A DNA stretch of 64,000 bases from Oidiodendron maius Zn. Its lineage: Eukaryota > Ascomycota > Leotiomycetes > Myxotrichaceae. Each line of letters starts with the position of its first letter. Position 1 is the first letter of the stretch. Of this stretch, positions 12,101 to 24,996 are shown piece after piece. A program made the position numbers and the translations under genes. The DNA lies in the NCBI GenBank assembly GCA_000827325.1, contig KN832871.1, forward strand, positions 1,178,001 through 1,242,000, given 5' to 3'. The notes under the pieces are model-generated. The model saw only the letters and a program-made list of their open reading frames with translations, made no database searches and had not been told where the DNA came from.

Positions 12101-13627
12101 CTATTTGCCGTATTGGAAAGACCCAAAGACCCCGCCACCACCTCCTGGTGTCATTGGCCCAATGCCCGCCGCGTTGCTATTATGTACGGGCGTGCTGGCA
12201 AGGCGTACGTTCGCCGTGCTAGGTGTGCTCGGCGCACCATTGGTGTATCCAGTTCCATTTTGGTTGGGCGTAGTGTTCTCTTGTAGTGACTGGTGATAGT
12301 GTTGAGGCGTCGTGTGCTGCGGCGCGATAACGTGTTCCGGGAATCCAAGTCCCCATACTTTGCCCAAATGCTCGTCGCCAATATCGCCATTAAAAATTCT
12401 CTCTCGCATCCTGAAAAATACCTTGCCCGTCAAGAGTGAGTCTGATCCGGCCTGATGTGCAGCTCCCTGCCGCTTAATCTTCAGAGTTTCGGCGATATTC
12501 TCAAGCCCCGATTTCTGTTCGAATTTGGAGAGGACATCCGCACTGCCAGCATCCAGAGGGGTAAGTTGGCCCATGGCATGCTGCTTGATCGCATGCTTCA
12601 TGAGATATTTGATATCGTAAACACTGGGGAACCACTTCTTCATGAGCATGTCAAATTCCTTCTCGTCATCGGGCAGAGGATCGCATATGAGAAGCTTCGT
12701 AAGATAGCCGAAATCATAGCCACCATGGAAGGATATCCAGCGGACATCTTCATCGCAGACAAGGCCGGAGCTGATCAGAAGAGACCCAAAGTCGAATGGA
12801 TCGATTCCGTCTGTTTCAAGACTGGGAAAGTCCACGCCAGCTTGTCTTAATGCCTCTATGGATACCTCAGAATACATGTCTTCCTTCAGCGAGAATTTAA
12901 AGTTAAATTGCCAAGTGCACGGCAGTTGAATAATTCCCCCACCATATTTCCGAGAACCGGGAACGTTTGTGTCAGGGTCTGAAGACTGGTATGTTGGCGG
13001 AGGAGGTTCGCCGTCCTCCGAGAAGAGGGTAATCCCAAGCTGTATGATCTTGAGCAAGTCGACATTGCATCTTAAGCACTGATAATGGTAATCACTCTTC
13101 CCTCGGAATGCTCCCATCGGGCGCGCAACAAGACCTGGAAACTCCGTATCCTAATATCTTGTCAATTGCTGTCCACAGCTCCTTCACAAAGCCGTATCTC
13201 TTACCATGGCAATATACGGGTACTTGTCCACGAGGTGCCTCAATATAGCCATCTCCTCGTGCAGGTTTCCTTTCCATACCTCTCTTATCCTGCCCTTACT
13301 TGTCATACCCCGAGTCACGGGCTCGCCCATCCCATTGTGCATTTGCTGCTGGAGGTTCGCCCCTGCGAAGCTCATCTGGGCAGCCTGGCTTGCGAGCCCA
13401 GTTCCACCGGGCATACCCAACCCGGAACCACCAAATACGCCAGATATGCTCAAAGCATTGCCATTGACTGCGAAAGGATTTGACATGGAGTTTGCATTCA
13501 TGAAGCCTGGGTTGGATGCAAGAGAAGGAGGAGGCAGGCCAGCAGCTTGGGAATGGCCTGGATATTGCTGGTAGTGCGATGCGAGACTATTAGGTGTCGC
13601 GCCGAAGCGCTGCATCGGCGGTGGCAT
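12101..13627 (-). CDS. CAF1: CCR4-NOT deadenylase subunit Caf1/Pop2
   Basis: A 490-residue protein from exons 13205-13627 and 12101-13150, spliced between codons so that YPYIAM runs into DTEFPG. This is a DEDD-family 3'-5' exoribonuclease that shortens poly(A) tails. The catalytic acidic residues are visible: Asp and Glu in DTEFPG, Asp in FHGGYDFGYL, and Asp in QAGSDSLLT. The core is flanked by a 110-residue Ser/Gly/Asn/Gln-rich N-terminal extension and a low-complexity Thr/Pro/Asn C-terminus, as in filamentous fungal orthologues. Read divergently from NDUFB3. Confidence 0.96.
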
Positions 13628-13967
13628 TTCGATGTTATATTCTATATGTGGTTGTCCAGAGAGATCGAGGCAGGTGTACGGTTTTCATGAGCGCAGCTTA
13701 CCGCACGTACTTGGAGTTTCGGGTCGGACCTGTAAAGTAGCCCCTAGAGGCTGGGGATCAGTTCAGTATATCTGTGTTTGATCTGATTCAAGTGCTGTCA
13801 GGTCTTTGACTTCGCCGATTTGTTGAAAAGCTTGGGCGTCGTCTGGCTCCTCAGATATCGAAGCTTCATTATGTAAGCGCGCTAGCTACAACCTCCGTCC
13901 AGCTTCGATTATCCGAAGGCTTCAACCATATTTGAGAAGGCAGTCTTTGGAGACCAACCCCTTCAAG
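13628..13967. promoter_or_regulatory. Shared divergent promoter of CAF1 and NDUFB3
   Basis: Only 340 bp separate the two start codons, so both promoters and 5' untranslated regions must lie here. No specific site is claimed. Confidence 0.6.
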
Positions 13968-14363
13968 ATGCGTCTGACAAGGTACGTCGGACCAATTGAT
14001 GTCTTGCAATTACTGTGCAGTAATTACTGACCTCATTACTCTAGCGTTCGGCGAACTCCTCGCCAGAATCTCACCGGCTTCGACCCGAAAGCATTCGCAG
14101 CATCATCTGGTTCACCTGCAAAGGACCCATGGGCGAGAGCGTGAGGGCTCGATCCAGAAGGCTAGAAGCATGGCTGGTGGCTGACTTGTCAATATAGAGA
14201 GGCGTGGCGATACACGGGACCATTCACGCGATGGAATCGATTCAAAGGCAGCTTCCCCGGCCTGGGCATCGCGACGGTGGCATTTGCAGTTTATTGCGGC
14301 TATGAATATCTCTTTCTCAACGAGGACCATCACGGGGATGGCCATGGAGACGGGCATCACTGA
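13968..14363 (+). CDS. Mitochondrial complex I subunit NDUFB3 (B12)
   Basis: A 91-residue protein too split to show as one open frame: exons 13968-13981 (14 nt), 14045-14140 and 14198-14363. It reads from MRLTSVRRTPRQNL, through FDPKAF and DPWARAEAWRYTG, to one membrane helix (GLGIATVAFAVYCGYEY) and a His-rich tail (NEDHHGDGHGDGHH). The WAR.EAWRY core followed by one helix is the B12 signature. It is an accessory subunit of the membrane arm of NADH:ubiquinone oxidoreductase. Confidence 0.9.
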
Positions 14364-16551
14364 CAGTGACTGAAATGGAAGCAAAATATGTACATATAGA
14401 ATTGTCGCGATATGTCCTCGGTTTCGCCGGATCGAGTGACCAATTGGCTCTCCCTGGCCTAATAGACATTTCCAGGATAAAATGATTGGATGTTTCTCTG
14501 CAACGCAAATACTGGCCTATATGACTCTTCTATTTCGGGCCCGACAAAGACAGACTGTACCATTATCCGCGGTGCAATTTGTTAACATTGGTCCTTTTAA
14601 GAAGTTAAGTCAAGTCGACTATCTTAGTCACCGTGCTATATAGTCATAGCCTGACCTATTTCCTACAGCTCGTTTTGCGTTGGACTTAACATATTTGACT
14701 AACTATCATCTGCACAAGTGGAACTTCCTTTGAGATGTGTCTAACATGCCCAGCTCTATGGATCTACAAATAAAATGATATTTTCTTCGCTCGCAGCCGG
14801 AAGCCCTTAAGAGATAGCCGCTAGTACCACATGTGCATCGACACTCGAAGAGCCAATCTCGACTACTTACTCTGGCATACATCTAGTAAAGCATTGTAAG
14901 GACCGACTGATCAAGGGGCATACTTTGGAATGGCAACCGCCTAAAGCGAAGACGAGTGAAGCAGATTTTATGAAGCGGGACCTTCTCTTAGAGATACTGT
15001 TATAACCCCCTTGGAAGAGGTTGCCTCTAAATGGCTCTACGACGACTTCAGACAGCATCTACTCGGGAAACTTTCCTGCACTATCAACAACCTAGATCCC
15101 GCCCTACAGGACCTGCAACACAGGACTGACTCCTGATTCCTTCTTCAGATCTTTGATCTCCAGAGCCCCGAGCCAATTAGACGGCATCTCTATAGAGCTG
15201 TCTGCGGAGCTCGATGAATAGCTTCCCGAGGCAGACAGCAAAGATGGGCAGGAAATTCGCAGTCCGCCTACACTCGTCATACTATAACTCAAGAAGGGCT
15301 TGATGCCCTGGAGGTCGGAATGGAGATCGGCACGCCCATGATAGCGGCGTGCTCCTACCCATTTCTCGCGCGAAGATGACAGCTGCAGGAGTTTGTGCTG
15401 TCACACGGTGGAGTTGCAGGTTTGTTGAGTGTGGAGTTTTAGTGGAGGTACACGTGGGAAACCGTCGGAAAGACTTCTTCCTTTCGAAGAGGTCTCTACA
15501 ACCTTTCCGTCGCCTAATATGAAACAGACAGTGCGAAGGTTTCTAACGTCTATCCCTGCGTGCCGAAAAAATGACAGGTTCTTTGACTTTAAGCATCTTA
15601 AAATCTATGTATACTTTAAAATCTCGTATATTTCTTCGTAAGTCGTGTTCTGTAGGCACCCCTAAATACTTTAAACCCTTCCTACCACGTTCACATTTTC
15701 GTCCTCATGCCTAATTTTCAAAGTGTCTCATTTTAAAGCGTAATAGAGTTCTTCTACCACAGCTCTATCGCAGAGATCTCAGTACTTCTAATACTTATAA
15801 GAGCGTTTGACCCGAGCTTTAGGGCCTTACTACTATGCTATAAGTCGTCAAGAATGGCGGCTGTCACGCACAGATTCGCCACACGGGTCAGTATCTGGAA
15901 TCCAAGCAAGCCAACAAACCCCACACGGTCCCATAATATATACGCCGTAATTTCAACCAAGATTAGGCATAAAGATCAACTGGATTGAAATAAACGTTTG
16001 CCCTAGGTGTTAAGTAAGATCATTCGAAAAATATAGAAGCTCAGACACCATTAAGTAGTTTTGAGATCCTAGATTTCTATTATCCACGTTCCTGTTCCTT
16101 CAACTTCCCCCTTAGCGACAAGAACAAATCATGGCTTAATCGAGCGTACATTTCGAATATCTTGTGGTAAGCCCGAGCAATTGGCAGGTCTTGTGCGCCT
16201 GCAGTGCATAGCGATGCAGAGGGTGCTATTGCCGCTCAGCTGGGTGCATATTACAGTAATACGATAAAACTTTAACTATTTATTTAGCTAGGAATTACAA
16301 TTAGGCGCTCGAAGGTGCGGCGGATGACAAACTCATTTTAGGAGGACCCGCTATCATCCAACCGACATCACCGTGCATCAACTTACGCCTCAGCCAATCA
16401 TGACGGCCAAAGGTGGCCCTTAGTCTTAGCGTCAGCTTAAGCGTATTTCTCCCCCACTCGTAACATTCTCCTAGATCTCAATCCTCTACTTCAACGGACA
16501 CGCAGGGAAATCCTTCGTCATGATTCAAATCACCATAGTAACGGTCCAGTA
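14364..16551. other. 2.2-kb AT-rich gap with degenerate frames only
   Basis: No intact gene seen. A minus-strand frame at 15104-15400 stays open for 98 codons with plausible coding composition (contains REKWVGARRYHGRADL) but has no ATG at its head and no recognised domain; it may be a gene relic. The stretch 15500-16300 is AT-rich with many stops in every frame, suggesting old, mutated repeat DNA of unknown class. Confidence 0.4.
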
Positions 16552-17392
16552 ATGGCAAAAAAATCACGCCTTGGCGCTCGGGGGGTTCGGAAAGTCAGCA
16601 CGGGATGTTTGACATGCAAGTAAGTGGGCTCCGCCCGTAACTAGTTGAATCAGCTTGTCAATCTTGCAGTACTGTAGAACCAGGCATAAGAAGTGCGATG
16701 AGGCCAGGCCAGCTTGCTCAGCCTGTATTAGAGTGGGCTGGAAATGTGACTTCGTCTCGTCGTCTCCCTCTAAGGCACCGCAGAACGCGATGACTCTGCC
16801 CATCCGTAGTCTGCGATACCCTTCTGCCAGGCCTTTACTAGACGGCGAACATGAGCACATGGAGTACTTCCAAGTCATTTGTGCTGGGGAATTCTCTTTA
16901 TTTTTCGAGCTCCCCGCATGGGAAAACATTATCCTTCAGGGCACTCTTGCCGAACCAGCATTGCATCATGCGGCCCTAGCAATCGGGGCCTTGACCAGCA
17001 ACCGTTACCATCCTGACATATGGCAAACACCCCGGGTGATCGCGTTCTCAATTCGACATTATAACATGGCCATCCAGGATCTCCGCTGTCGGCTTGATGA
17101 ATCTTCCCAAAGTCTAGAGGTTGCCGTCTTAGCGAGCGTTGTCTTCAGCTATATTGAGTTTCTCCTAGGACTCGATAGCCGGGTCGGGATGCATGTCCAG
17201 GCTGGATGTGCCATGCTTGAGAACCTCTATACAAAGCCCGATAGGACACTCGCGGTTTCTACTCAGGCTGGACCGAACTGCCAGATTAGCAGTTTATCTA
17301 CTACATATGATCTACTTGCCAGTGCTATGTTTCAGCTCACTGCTCAAGTCAATTACTCTATGGCACTTCAGTCGAGCAGCAACAATGAATGA
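16552..17392 (+). CDS. Short Zn(II)2Cys6 transcription factor
   Basis: Exon 1 is 16552-16619 and exon 2 is 16678-17392. The acceptor is ctgtag, not the earlier ttgcag, because only that one completes the zinc cluster GCLTCKTRHKKCDE..PACSACIRVGWKC. The product is about 260 residues. After the cluster (residues 18-45) it has helical segments typical of the start of fungal regulators (ALHHAALAIGAL, LAVLASVVFSYIEFLLG-like). Most relatives run 400-600 residues; this one stops early, so it may be truncated or a natural short form. It lies 600 bp upstream of a co-directional hydrolase gene it might control (inference). Confidence 0.75.
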
Positions 17393-17990
17393 ATAGATAA
17401 TTTTTATTCAATGAAGGAGATGTTAGTTCAGGCCGGCTTGTAGACAAAGGACCTCTTACAGTGCGATAAAAAACAACCCGAAAATACCCAGCACATGATC
17501 AAGAGTTGCAACGCTATACACAACCTAATGTAGGTAACGCAAAAACATCTATGTACTTCCTATACAAGTATTCGTATTACAGTACAGCAAGACGTCGGAA
17601 GACACTACAACCAATCGCAGTCTTTAGAGCACACCAAAAGGGGGCGGGGGGGTCAATATCACACTACAGCCTTGTTAGGCCAAGAAATATCCACAAATCA
17701 ATCGTTAAAAAGCGCATAGAAGCCCATGCTTGTCATTATGTCGGTGTTCTGCCATGTTACGCTGGAGCCAATATCTGTAGGCGGAGTGGGCCTGTAATAG
17801 GCTTAGCCTCTCTATGACTGGCATGCCAGTACTTATCTAGAATGATCTGGTCGTCAAGAGAGTGAGTTGCTTTCAGAGTCTTAGACTCTTTATCTACTGG
17901 ACTAAATCTATATAAGTCAGTCTCCCCCTCACCTTCGTCAGAAACTCATCGTATAATAATTCACATTCCACCCAATAAGTATAATCAACC

Positions 17991-19336
17991 ATGGCCTACC
18001 CTCACACAACCTACACCACCGCACGCGCACTCACCTACTCTTACATCCATATCCCACCCCAATCCCCCAACACTCAATACATTCTCTTCCTACACGGCTT
18101 TCCCTCCACCTCGCACGACTGGCGTCATCAGATATCTTTCTTCGTAGCAAAGGGTTATGGTATCCTAGCTCCGGACTTGCTTGGGTTCGGGGAGACGTCG
18201 AAGCCGAGCGAGTTAGAGATGTATAGGGGTAAAGGTATGGCGAGTGACATTGTTGAGATCATGGTCTCAGAGGGCGTTGGAGTGGTGGTGGGCGTGGCGC
18301 ATGATTGGTATATTTTGCGATTCATTCTGTCTTTCTGCCAGTTGTCACATTCATTTGGTTTGGAAACGAAAGGAGAGTCAGAAGGTGTGCCGAGTTAGCA
18401 TGCAATTATGCTAACGCTTCTTCCACAAGGGGATCTTTCCTTTTGTCACGCCTAGCGAACTATCACCCAGAGCGCTTTTCGGCCTATGCCTTCATCGACC
18501 ATGGATACGGTGCTCCTGGCCAAAGCCTCACGCCCGCGGTGATACAACATATCAATAGCTCGGTGCAGGCCAAGCTTGGTTTTTCAATCTTCGGGTATTT
18601 CCTATTTTTTAACGAAGAGGATGCTGCGAAGCTCCTAGATGAACATGTAAGTTCCTTCCACACTCTGTAAATTCTGACTTGCCAATCATTGATCACTGCA
18701 GTCCGAATCGGTGGAATCGCTCTACTTCGCCACAGACAACGAGATCAACAAGAAATACAAGGGAACCCCAGGCGGTCTCCGCACTTGGTTGACCGAGGGC
18801 ATGACTGCGGATTTGCCAGCCTATCTGACATCAGAAGTAAAATTTCTAGCTGTGATGCATGGGGTTTCTAAATAAGCTTACATGGAACAGGACCATAAAC
18901 ATTATCAACACGCCTTCTCCCTCGAGCAAGGTGGCTATGGCCCTGCGATCAACTGGTATAGGGCTGGTCTGCGTAATATCAATGAGGAAGATGAAAAGAG
19001 TATGTACTACTTCCCTCTGTACCTTGTGTCTCCATTTCTTTCCCATTCAATCTCTTCGCCTGAAACTTGTTCTCTATTATCTACAATTTCCGTGTCCTAC
19101 TAATATGCAATACAGAAATCCCCACGCCCGCCCACACCTTAACACACCCAACTTTGCTAATAGCCTCTACCGGTTACATCATCTCTGTCGCGATCAATTT
19201 TCCGGAGCAGATGCGGCCCTTCGTCCCCGATCTCAAAGTTGAGAATGTGAATGGTGGGCATTGGTTGCAGTTAGAGAAGGCGGATGAAGTCAATAAGATT
19301 CTGGAGGAGTTTATAGAAGAGAAGCGACTGGTTTAG
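17991..19336 (+). CDS. Alpha/beta hydrolase, soluble epoxide hydrolase-like
   Basis: A 332-residue protein from exons 17991-18307, 18430-18646, 18702-18836, 18891-18999 and 19116-19336; all phases agree. Motifs: oxyanion loop HGFPSTSHDW, nucleophile elbow VAHDWGSFLLSR with Asp as nucleophile (about residue 104), a lid region around NEINKKYKGTPGG, and the catalytic His in NGGHWLQLEK near the C-terminus. The Asp nucleophile in HDWG is characteristic of epoxide hydrolases and haloalkane dehalogenases rather than lipases. Probably cytosolic: no signal peptide. Substrate unknown. Sits beside the Zn2Cys6 gene. Confidence 0.88.
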
Positions 19337-21275
19337 GATATGAGTGCGCAGAATTGAGAGCTTTTGATGCAGAAATATCAGACATATATCAAAAGTCTGC
19401 TGTAGACCCTTTGTCTAGCAAGTGCAAAGATGTCTACATTTCGGCCCCCCCGTCTCTATCAAGTATTAATCTATTTGACCATTTTACTATCATGAGTGCC
19501 ATCTTGCCACAGTACATGTCTTGAGCATTATGTGGCTTATTGGTTCCGAACCTCCCTTTGTACTAAGGTGATGAGGGCAGCCAATTTGTAATTTAGCATT
19601 GTCTGGAGCGCAGGCGCAGAGGTGCGTGGTCCTACTCGATACTAGATTACTTGTAGTTATTAATATTATCACTGAATTTGGAAGGCGGTGACCTAAAATA
19701 TTATAAAATACCATAAAATATACTTAAAATAAGGGAGGATTTAGTGGTAAAATATGTGGAGTATATACAATTAAACCGGGGGGGAAGGGTGGGGGGAGTA
19801 TATTTATGTGGTGGAAATTTAAGACCTCCAAACCATGCACTTTTTGACACGGAGGGTTTTTCAGCACGCAGGGATGAACGTTACCTGCCAAGAAAGACGT
19901 TTTAGTCAAGGAATGATGGCCGAGCCGCTCAGTGTCACTCCTCACTCATGCCACCGTCGAGAATTTGCTGATTACGGTACGCCATCATCCACACTTCGGA
20001 CATGGGGAATTGTGGGCTGGTGCAGCGGACGGTTGGCCTCTCAAGTCATCTAGGTGGGATCCTTTACTACGGAAGGATCCGATCCCATTACAGCATATCC
20101 TGAATTCATACGGAGTACTGAGCCCCGCCTTTACCCAGCCTAAGGTCCTCTGCTCCCCAACCATCGTCTTCACATGGCTGGCACGCGATGCCATCCGCCA
20201 AGACTCGCGCACAAGAAAATCACCCCCCCCCCCTTCCCTTCGAACCACTCTGCTCCTCAGCTCACAGCATCGCACCGCCTCATGCATGCAGGCTGAGATG
20301 CCCTCGGAGGTGTCTTGCTAGATAGAGCAGGTATCGGCATAGCATAGTCAGATCGGAAGACGAGGAAGATTGCTCGCGTGGAGGAATGCGCCGTCCCTGC
20401 TGCCATCGACATCCACTTAGCATGCAGCAGCGCCATTGAGAACAGGGAAGACTGACGAAGCGCATCTCCGCCCAGGCTGGTCGTTGTGTAGTGTACAAGC
20501 ACTTGGTTGCCAGGACGGTCGGCAGACCTGCCGCCCTGCTCGGCACAGTTTCCTGGATGTGGCGTTCTGCCCACAATTACCGTGCAGGGGGCGGCGGGGC
20601 CGAACCCAAGAGCCGAAGGAGCGATTGGCTGGAACGAGACCTCAGCTACCTGATCGTCCCTTCAGGATTTTCTCCCTCCCTCTCTTCCCTCCATCTTTTT
20701 ACGCCTCCTCAGCACCTTTTCCTCTGCTTTTTCTGCTCTTCTCCCCCGACCCGCTCTGCTCCCTCTGCCCCTCCACCCCTCTTGCGCCCGTCTTCCTAAT
20801 CTCCCCGACACCCCCGACTTCTCCCCAGTCCCTACCCGCAATCCACATCGTCCCTTCAGCCAATGTCTGCGGCCCTGCCCCTTTCCCTCCCACATGCTTC
20901 CCTCCCTCCCCGAGGATCATGACATCATGCGGCCCGCTGTAAACTCATGGCCGCCTTCCTCGACCGGCCCGTTGTCAGGCTGAGGACCGCCGCAAGAAGG
21001 CATGTGGGTTGGTGCCGGCTGTGGGTATCGCTCACCCCATCCCTGAGGAGCGATGGCAATCATCCAAAGGCCAAACCTTCCCCGCCCCCGATTTCTCCAG
21101 CAATTGTAGTATATAAACCCCCCCGCGCACCCACAAAATTTGTTCGCCATCATTCCACCCCTCTCTCCTTCTACAAGAGGCCATTTGTTGTTCCCCTTTG
21201 ACACCATTTTGTTTACCCTGTCTGGCTGGGCCAGAATCGAGATATTGATCAAGACTCCGGAGCATCTCCCTAACC
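19337..21275. promoter_or_regulatory. Long upstream region of the sugar transporter, with TATA box and CreA-like site
   Basis: About 1.9 kb without a gene. It opens with an AT-rich patch (19630-19780), then a CT-rich tract on the plus strand (about 20650-20900) of the kind found before strongly expressed fungal genes. TATATAAA at 21110-21117 is 166 bp before the ATG. CCCCGC at 21080-21085 matches the complement of the CreA consensus SYGGRG. Carbon-source control is therefore plausible but not shown. Confidence 0.5.
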
Positions 21276-22967
21276 ATGACCGCCGAGGTAATCGCGCCGG
21301 GCGCGCCCAAGTTTGCAGGCCTCAGTGGTCGAGCGCTGGGCCTCCTCGTCTCGACCATCGCTACTAATGGATTCCTCCTCTTTGGTTACGACCAGGGCGT
21401 GATGAGTGGCATTATTAGCGCTCCAGACTTCAACGCCTACTTCCCTGACACGAAGGATGACAGTATTTACCAGGGCTTCGTAACGGCCATCTACGAGGTG
21501 GGATGTCTACTCGGCGCCATCTTCATCTTGACCTTCGGAGACCGGCTGGGTCGAAGGAGAGCGGTAAGCGTTTTGGAACAGCTAGATAACCCAGTGTGCT
21601 AACTTCGGCAGATGATGCTTGGTGGTATTATCATGATTCTCGGCGTCATTATCCAGGTCACATCGATCAAAGGACACAAGGCCACCGTGCAGTTCATCAT
21701 CGGCCGTACCATCACCGGAATTGGCAATGGCATCAATACCTCCACTATCCCGACATACCAGGCCGAATGCAGTCGCACCACAAACCGTGGTCTGCTCATC
21801 TGTATCGAGGGTGGTGTCATCGCTTTTGGCACCTTGATTGCTTACTGGATTGACTATGGCGCATCCTATGGCCCGTCAGATCTCACCTGGAGATTTCCCA
21901 TTGCTTTCCAGATTGTCTTCGGCCTCATCCTCATCTTTGGTACAATGCTGATCCCAGAATCCCCTCGCTGGCTCTTGACCAAGGACCGTCATGAGGAGGC
22001 CACGACAGTCATCGCTGCACTCTGGGGACTCGATAGAGAAGATGAAGAGGTCACCTTTCAGAAAACCTTGATCTTGGACAGTATCCAAGCAAGTAGTGGA
22101 GGCGTCAAGACCCCTTTCTCGGCTCTCTTCACCGGTGGAAAGACACAGCACTTCCGACGACTCATGTTAGGCGCTTCATCCCAGTTCTTCCAGCAATTGG
22201 GAGGCTGTAATGCCGTCATTTACTACTTCCCTATTCTCTTCGAGCAATCTATCGGCACCACTCACAACTTGGCCCTGCTGTTAGGAGGAGTAAACATGAT
22301 TGTCTACTCCATCTTTGCCACCGTCTCTTGGTTCATCATCGAGCGTGCTGGACGACGCAGAATCCTCCTCTGGGGCTCTGTCGGTCAATGTTTGTCTATG
22401 GTCATTGTTTTTGCCTGTCTTATAGGTGTGCCGCCTGGAGTCACCAAACCGCAGGCTAAGGGTGCCGGTGTTGGTCTCTTCACATACATCGCCTTTTTCG
22501 GCGCAACATGGCTACCTCTACCATGGCTCTACCCGGCCGAGATCAACCCCCTCCGAACGCGTGTCCGTGCCAACGCTGTGTCCACGTGCAGCAACTGGCT
22601 TTTCAATTTCTTGATCGTCATGGTTACCCCCGTAATGCTCTCCAACATCCATTGGGGAACGTACTGTTTCTTCGCAGCCGTGAACGCATTGTTTATCCCT
22701 GTCATCTACTTCTATTACCCTGAGACGAAGAAACGCTCCCTCGAAGAAATCGACATCATCTTCGCCAAAGGCTATTTCGAGAAGATCTCTTACGTCAAGG
22801 CTTCCTTCGATCTGCCGTATCTCACCGACAGACAGGTTGAGGAGATGGCCAGGAAATACGGATTCGTGGATGCTGATGCGGAGACCAAGCTCGGCGAGCA
22901 GGGAGACCCATCGGAGAACGAGACGCAGGATAGTTCTAGGTCCGAACTGGAGAAACCCACCGAATAG
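21276..22967 (+). CDS. MFS monosaccharide (hexose-type) transporter
   Basis: A 547-residue, 12-helix transporter of the sugar porter family, from exons 21276-21563 and 21612-22967. Family motifs in order: FGYDQGVMSG in helix 1, GDRLGRRRA in loop 2-3, PESPRWL after helix 6, QQLGGCNAVIYYFP in helix 7, RAGRRR in loop 8-9, PAEINPLRTR after helix 10, and PETKKRSLEEID after helix 12. The long hydrophilic tail is acidic and polar. Acts at the plasma membrane, most likely as a proton symporter or facilitator; the exact sugar (glucose, xylose, glycerol) cannot be read from these motifs. Confidence 0.93.
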
Positions 22968-24996
22968 TCTGGAGGTTATGTATTATCAGCAAGCCGGGCG
23001 CTTCCAGATCCCGGCATTTGAACGATATTCCCCCACCCCTTTTCACGATAGAGATAGAGACTTTATTATAGATACCAGGATAGACAAGAGCCTCGGACAC
23101 GTCTTCCAATTGATTCCTGTTTCCTCCTACCCTACTATGCGCTCTATAGCTAAGACCAAATAACTCGATTTACCTCAAGAGCCAAGTGCCGAAGGTCTAG
23201 AAAAAGTAAATCCCACTTTTACATAAAAAGCTGCAGCTGCCTGCATAGCAATGTAACAAACATTATCAATAAAAGGCGAAAATGGTGGGGCGTTGTCTAG
23301 TTCCGGCTACACTTGCAGACAAGCAGCTACCCCATTACTGCAGTGATCCCACCTTCCCACCATTGACGAGAGACCTCTAAGACATTTTGTAACAGCTGAT
23401 CCGGTCAGATTATCTGCCTATGTACCTGGGTACAAACTGCCGGTCTCACGTGATACAATCCTAGAGGAGGTATCAGTTCCTCGTGCCTGTTCCAGCTGGC
23501 GCCACTTCGTCAATCCGGGGATTATATCTTGATACCTAGCTATGAATCAAGTGGCATAATAAATAAGATCTGTTTTATCGTGTTTTGAACCTCTGGGCCA
23601 GACTGGTAGCTTTCTCGCCATATCACAGATGGTCCACAAATGATGCAAGTAATGCGTATTAGATATCTAGCCTTTAGTCGATGAAAATTAGACTTGACCG
23701 CCTTTCAGCGTGACCGGTCCCCCGCTACACCTCTTGGCTAAATTCATGTTGAAATTATTATTTGAAACAGTGGAAATATTTCCTTCCTCGTGTTCGAGCC
23801 TGGTGTCTGGTATAATACAAGGATAGATGCTATAGAAACCTATTGCACAATGCGTAGCTATAATCGAAAGGATATTTATTTGTACATGATAGCTGTTCTG
23901 GTATCGAACTGGATTGCGCAGATGTGATTCGAAGATGTTCGCCTTCTAATACCGAAACACATCCAAGATTCGCTGCGCTCCCGGTAAATCAGCCAACAGG
24001 AAGGATGTAGAGATTACTACATCCTGCGAAACCGAAGCACCCAATTCGGGAGTACATAATTTGTTCAGTAGTCCAATATATATCTCGAATTGGAACCGTG
24101 TCGCCACTCTACGTGATGATGAGTGGTCACGTGCCAAAACCGAGGCGCGGGTGATGAAAATTATCACATGTTGTTGACAGGGTTGCGAGTGCTTTTGGTT
24201 TGAGGGAGTATAGAGATCTCTCGGGAGGTAGCAGCTAGCATCATGTGACTGGCTGGTCCAGATTGTGCCACAAGGTATTTGCAGTTTGTTTGCAGACTTT
24301 AGAGTCCTGATTTAGACATGAGGTCTCCCAGTCCATATAGCACCAGATCCCAGAGCTCGTAAATCTCGAAGAAGATGGCTGAGAAGATGCCGCACATGTT
24401 GACGCGGTGCCTGGATGTAGAGGATTCGGAAAGGGAGTATGTAAGCAGTGTAGAGAGACACTGACCATATGGGCTTGTAGGGAAGATTGGATTGATGCGA
24501 GCTGATTAAACTCGGAGAGAAACGCTACCTGGGGCACGACGGATAATTAATATATGATCCTGTTGATGACTCGTGAAAGGTTAGGTCATACACGGCTCCC
24601 GGCGCGGGGCTGAGGTCCTGCGCAGGGAAGATCAGTCATTCTAGAAGTCAGGCGCCCGTCGACTCTGTGGGAATCTGACTGGACACCGAGATCAGGGCTG
24701 TGCAAAGCCAAGGTATACCCGCATGCTTGGAAGGTGGTCACTGGGCCACACACGATCGCGCAAATAGGGTGCCTGGCCGTGATGGGCGTAAATCGCCCGC
24801 CTTGACGTCGAAGTCTTGGCGGGGAACCGCAGCGCTTCCCAAAGAAGACTAGCGCCACTCAGCCTTGTCCGACAGCTGTCCTCAAAATCTTTGGCGACAT
24901 TGGCAATGACAGAGGGATGAAGATATTCATACCCACCTCACACAACCGGAGCACTCAAATCGTACACCGACAACACTTCTATTCTACCTCTCCGTC
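22968..24996. other. 2-kb intergenic stretch without a recognised gene
   Basis: 3' flank of the transporter and 5' flank of SEC72. CACGTG occurs near 23447 and 24127. Scattered short frames show no domain or splice pattern I trust. Confidence 0.45.

Noticed and set aside
20436-20942. 168-codon plus-strand frame before the sugar transporter
   Set aside because: Low-complexity Pro/Ser/Phe text from the CT-rich promoter; no homology pattern.
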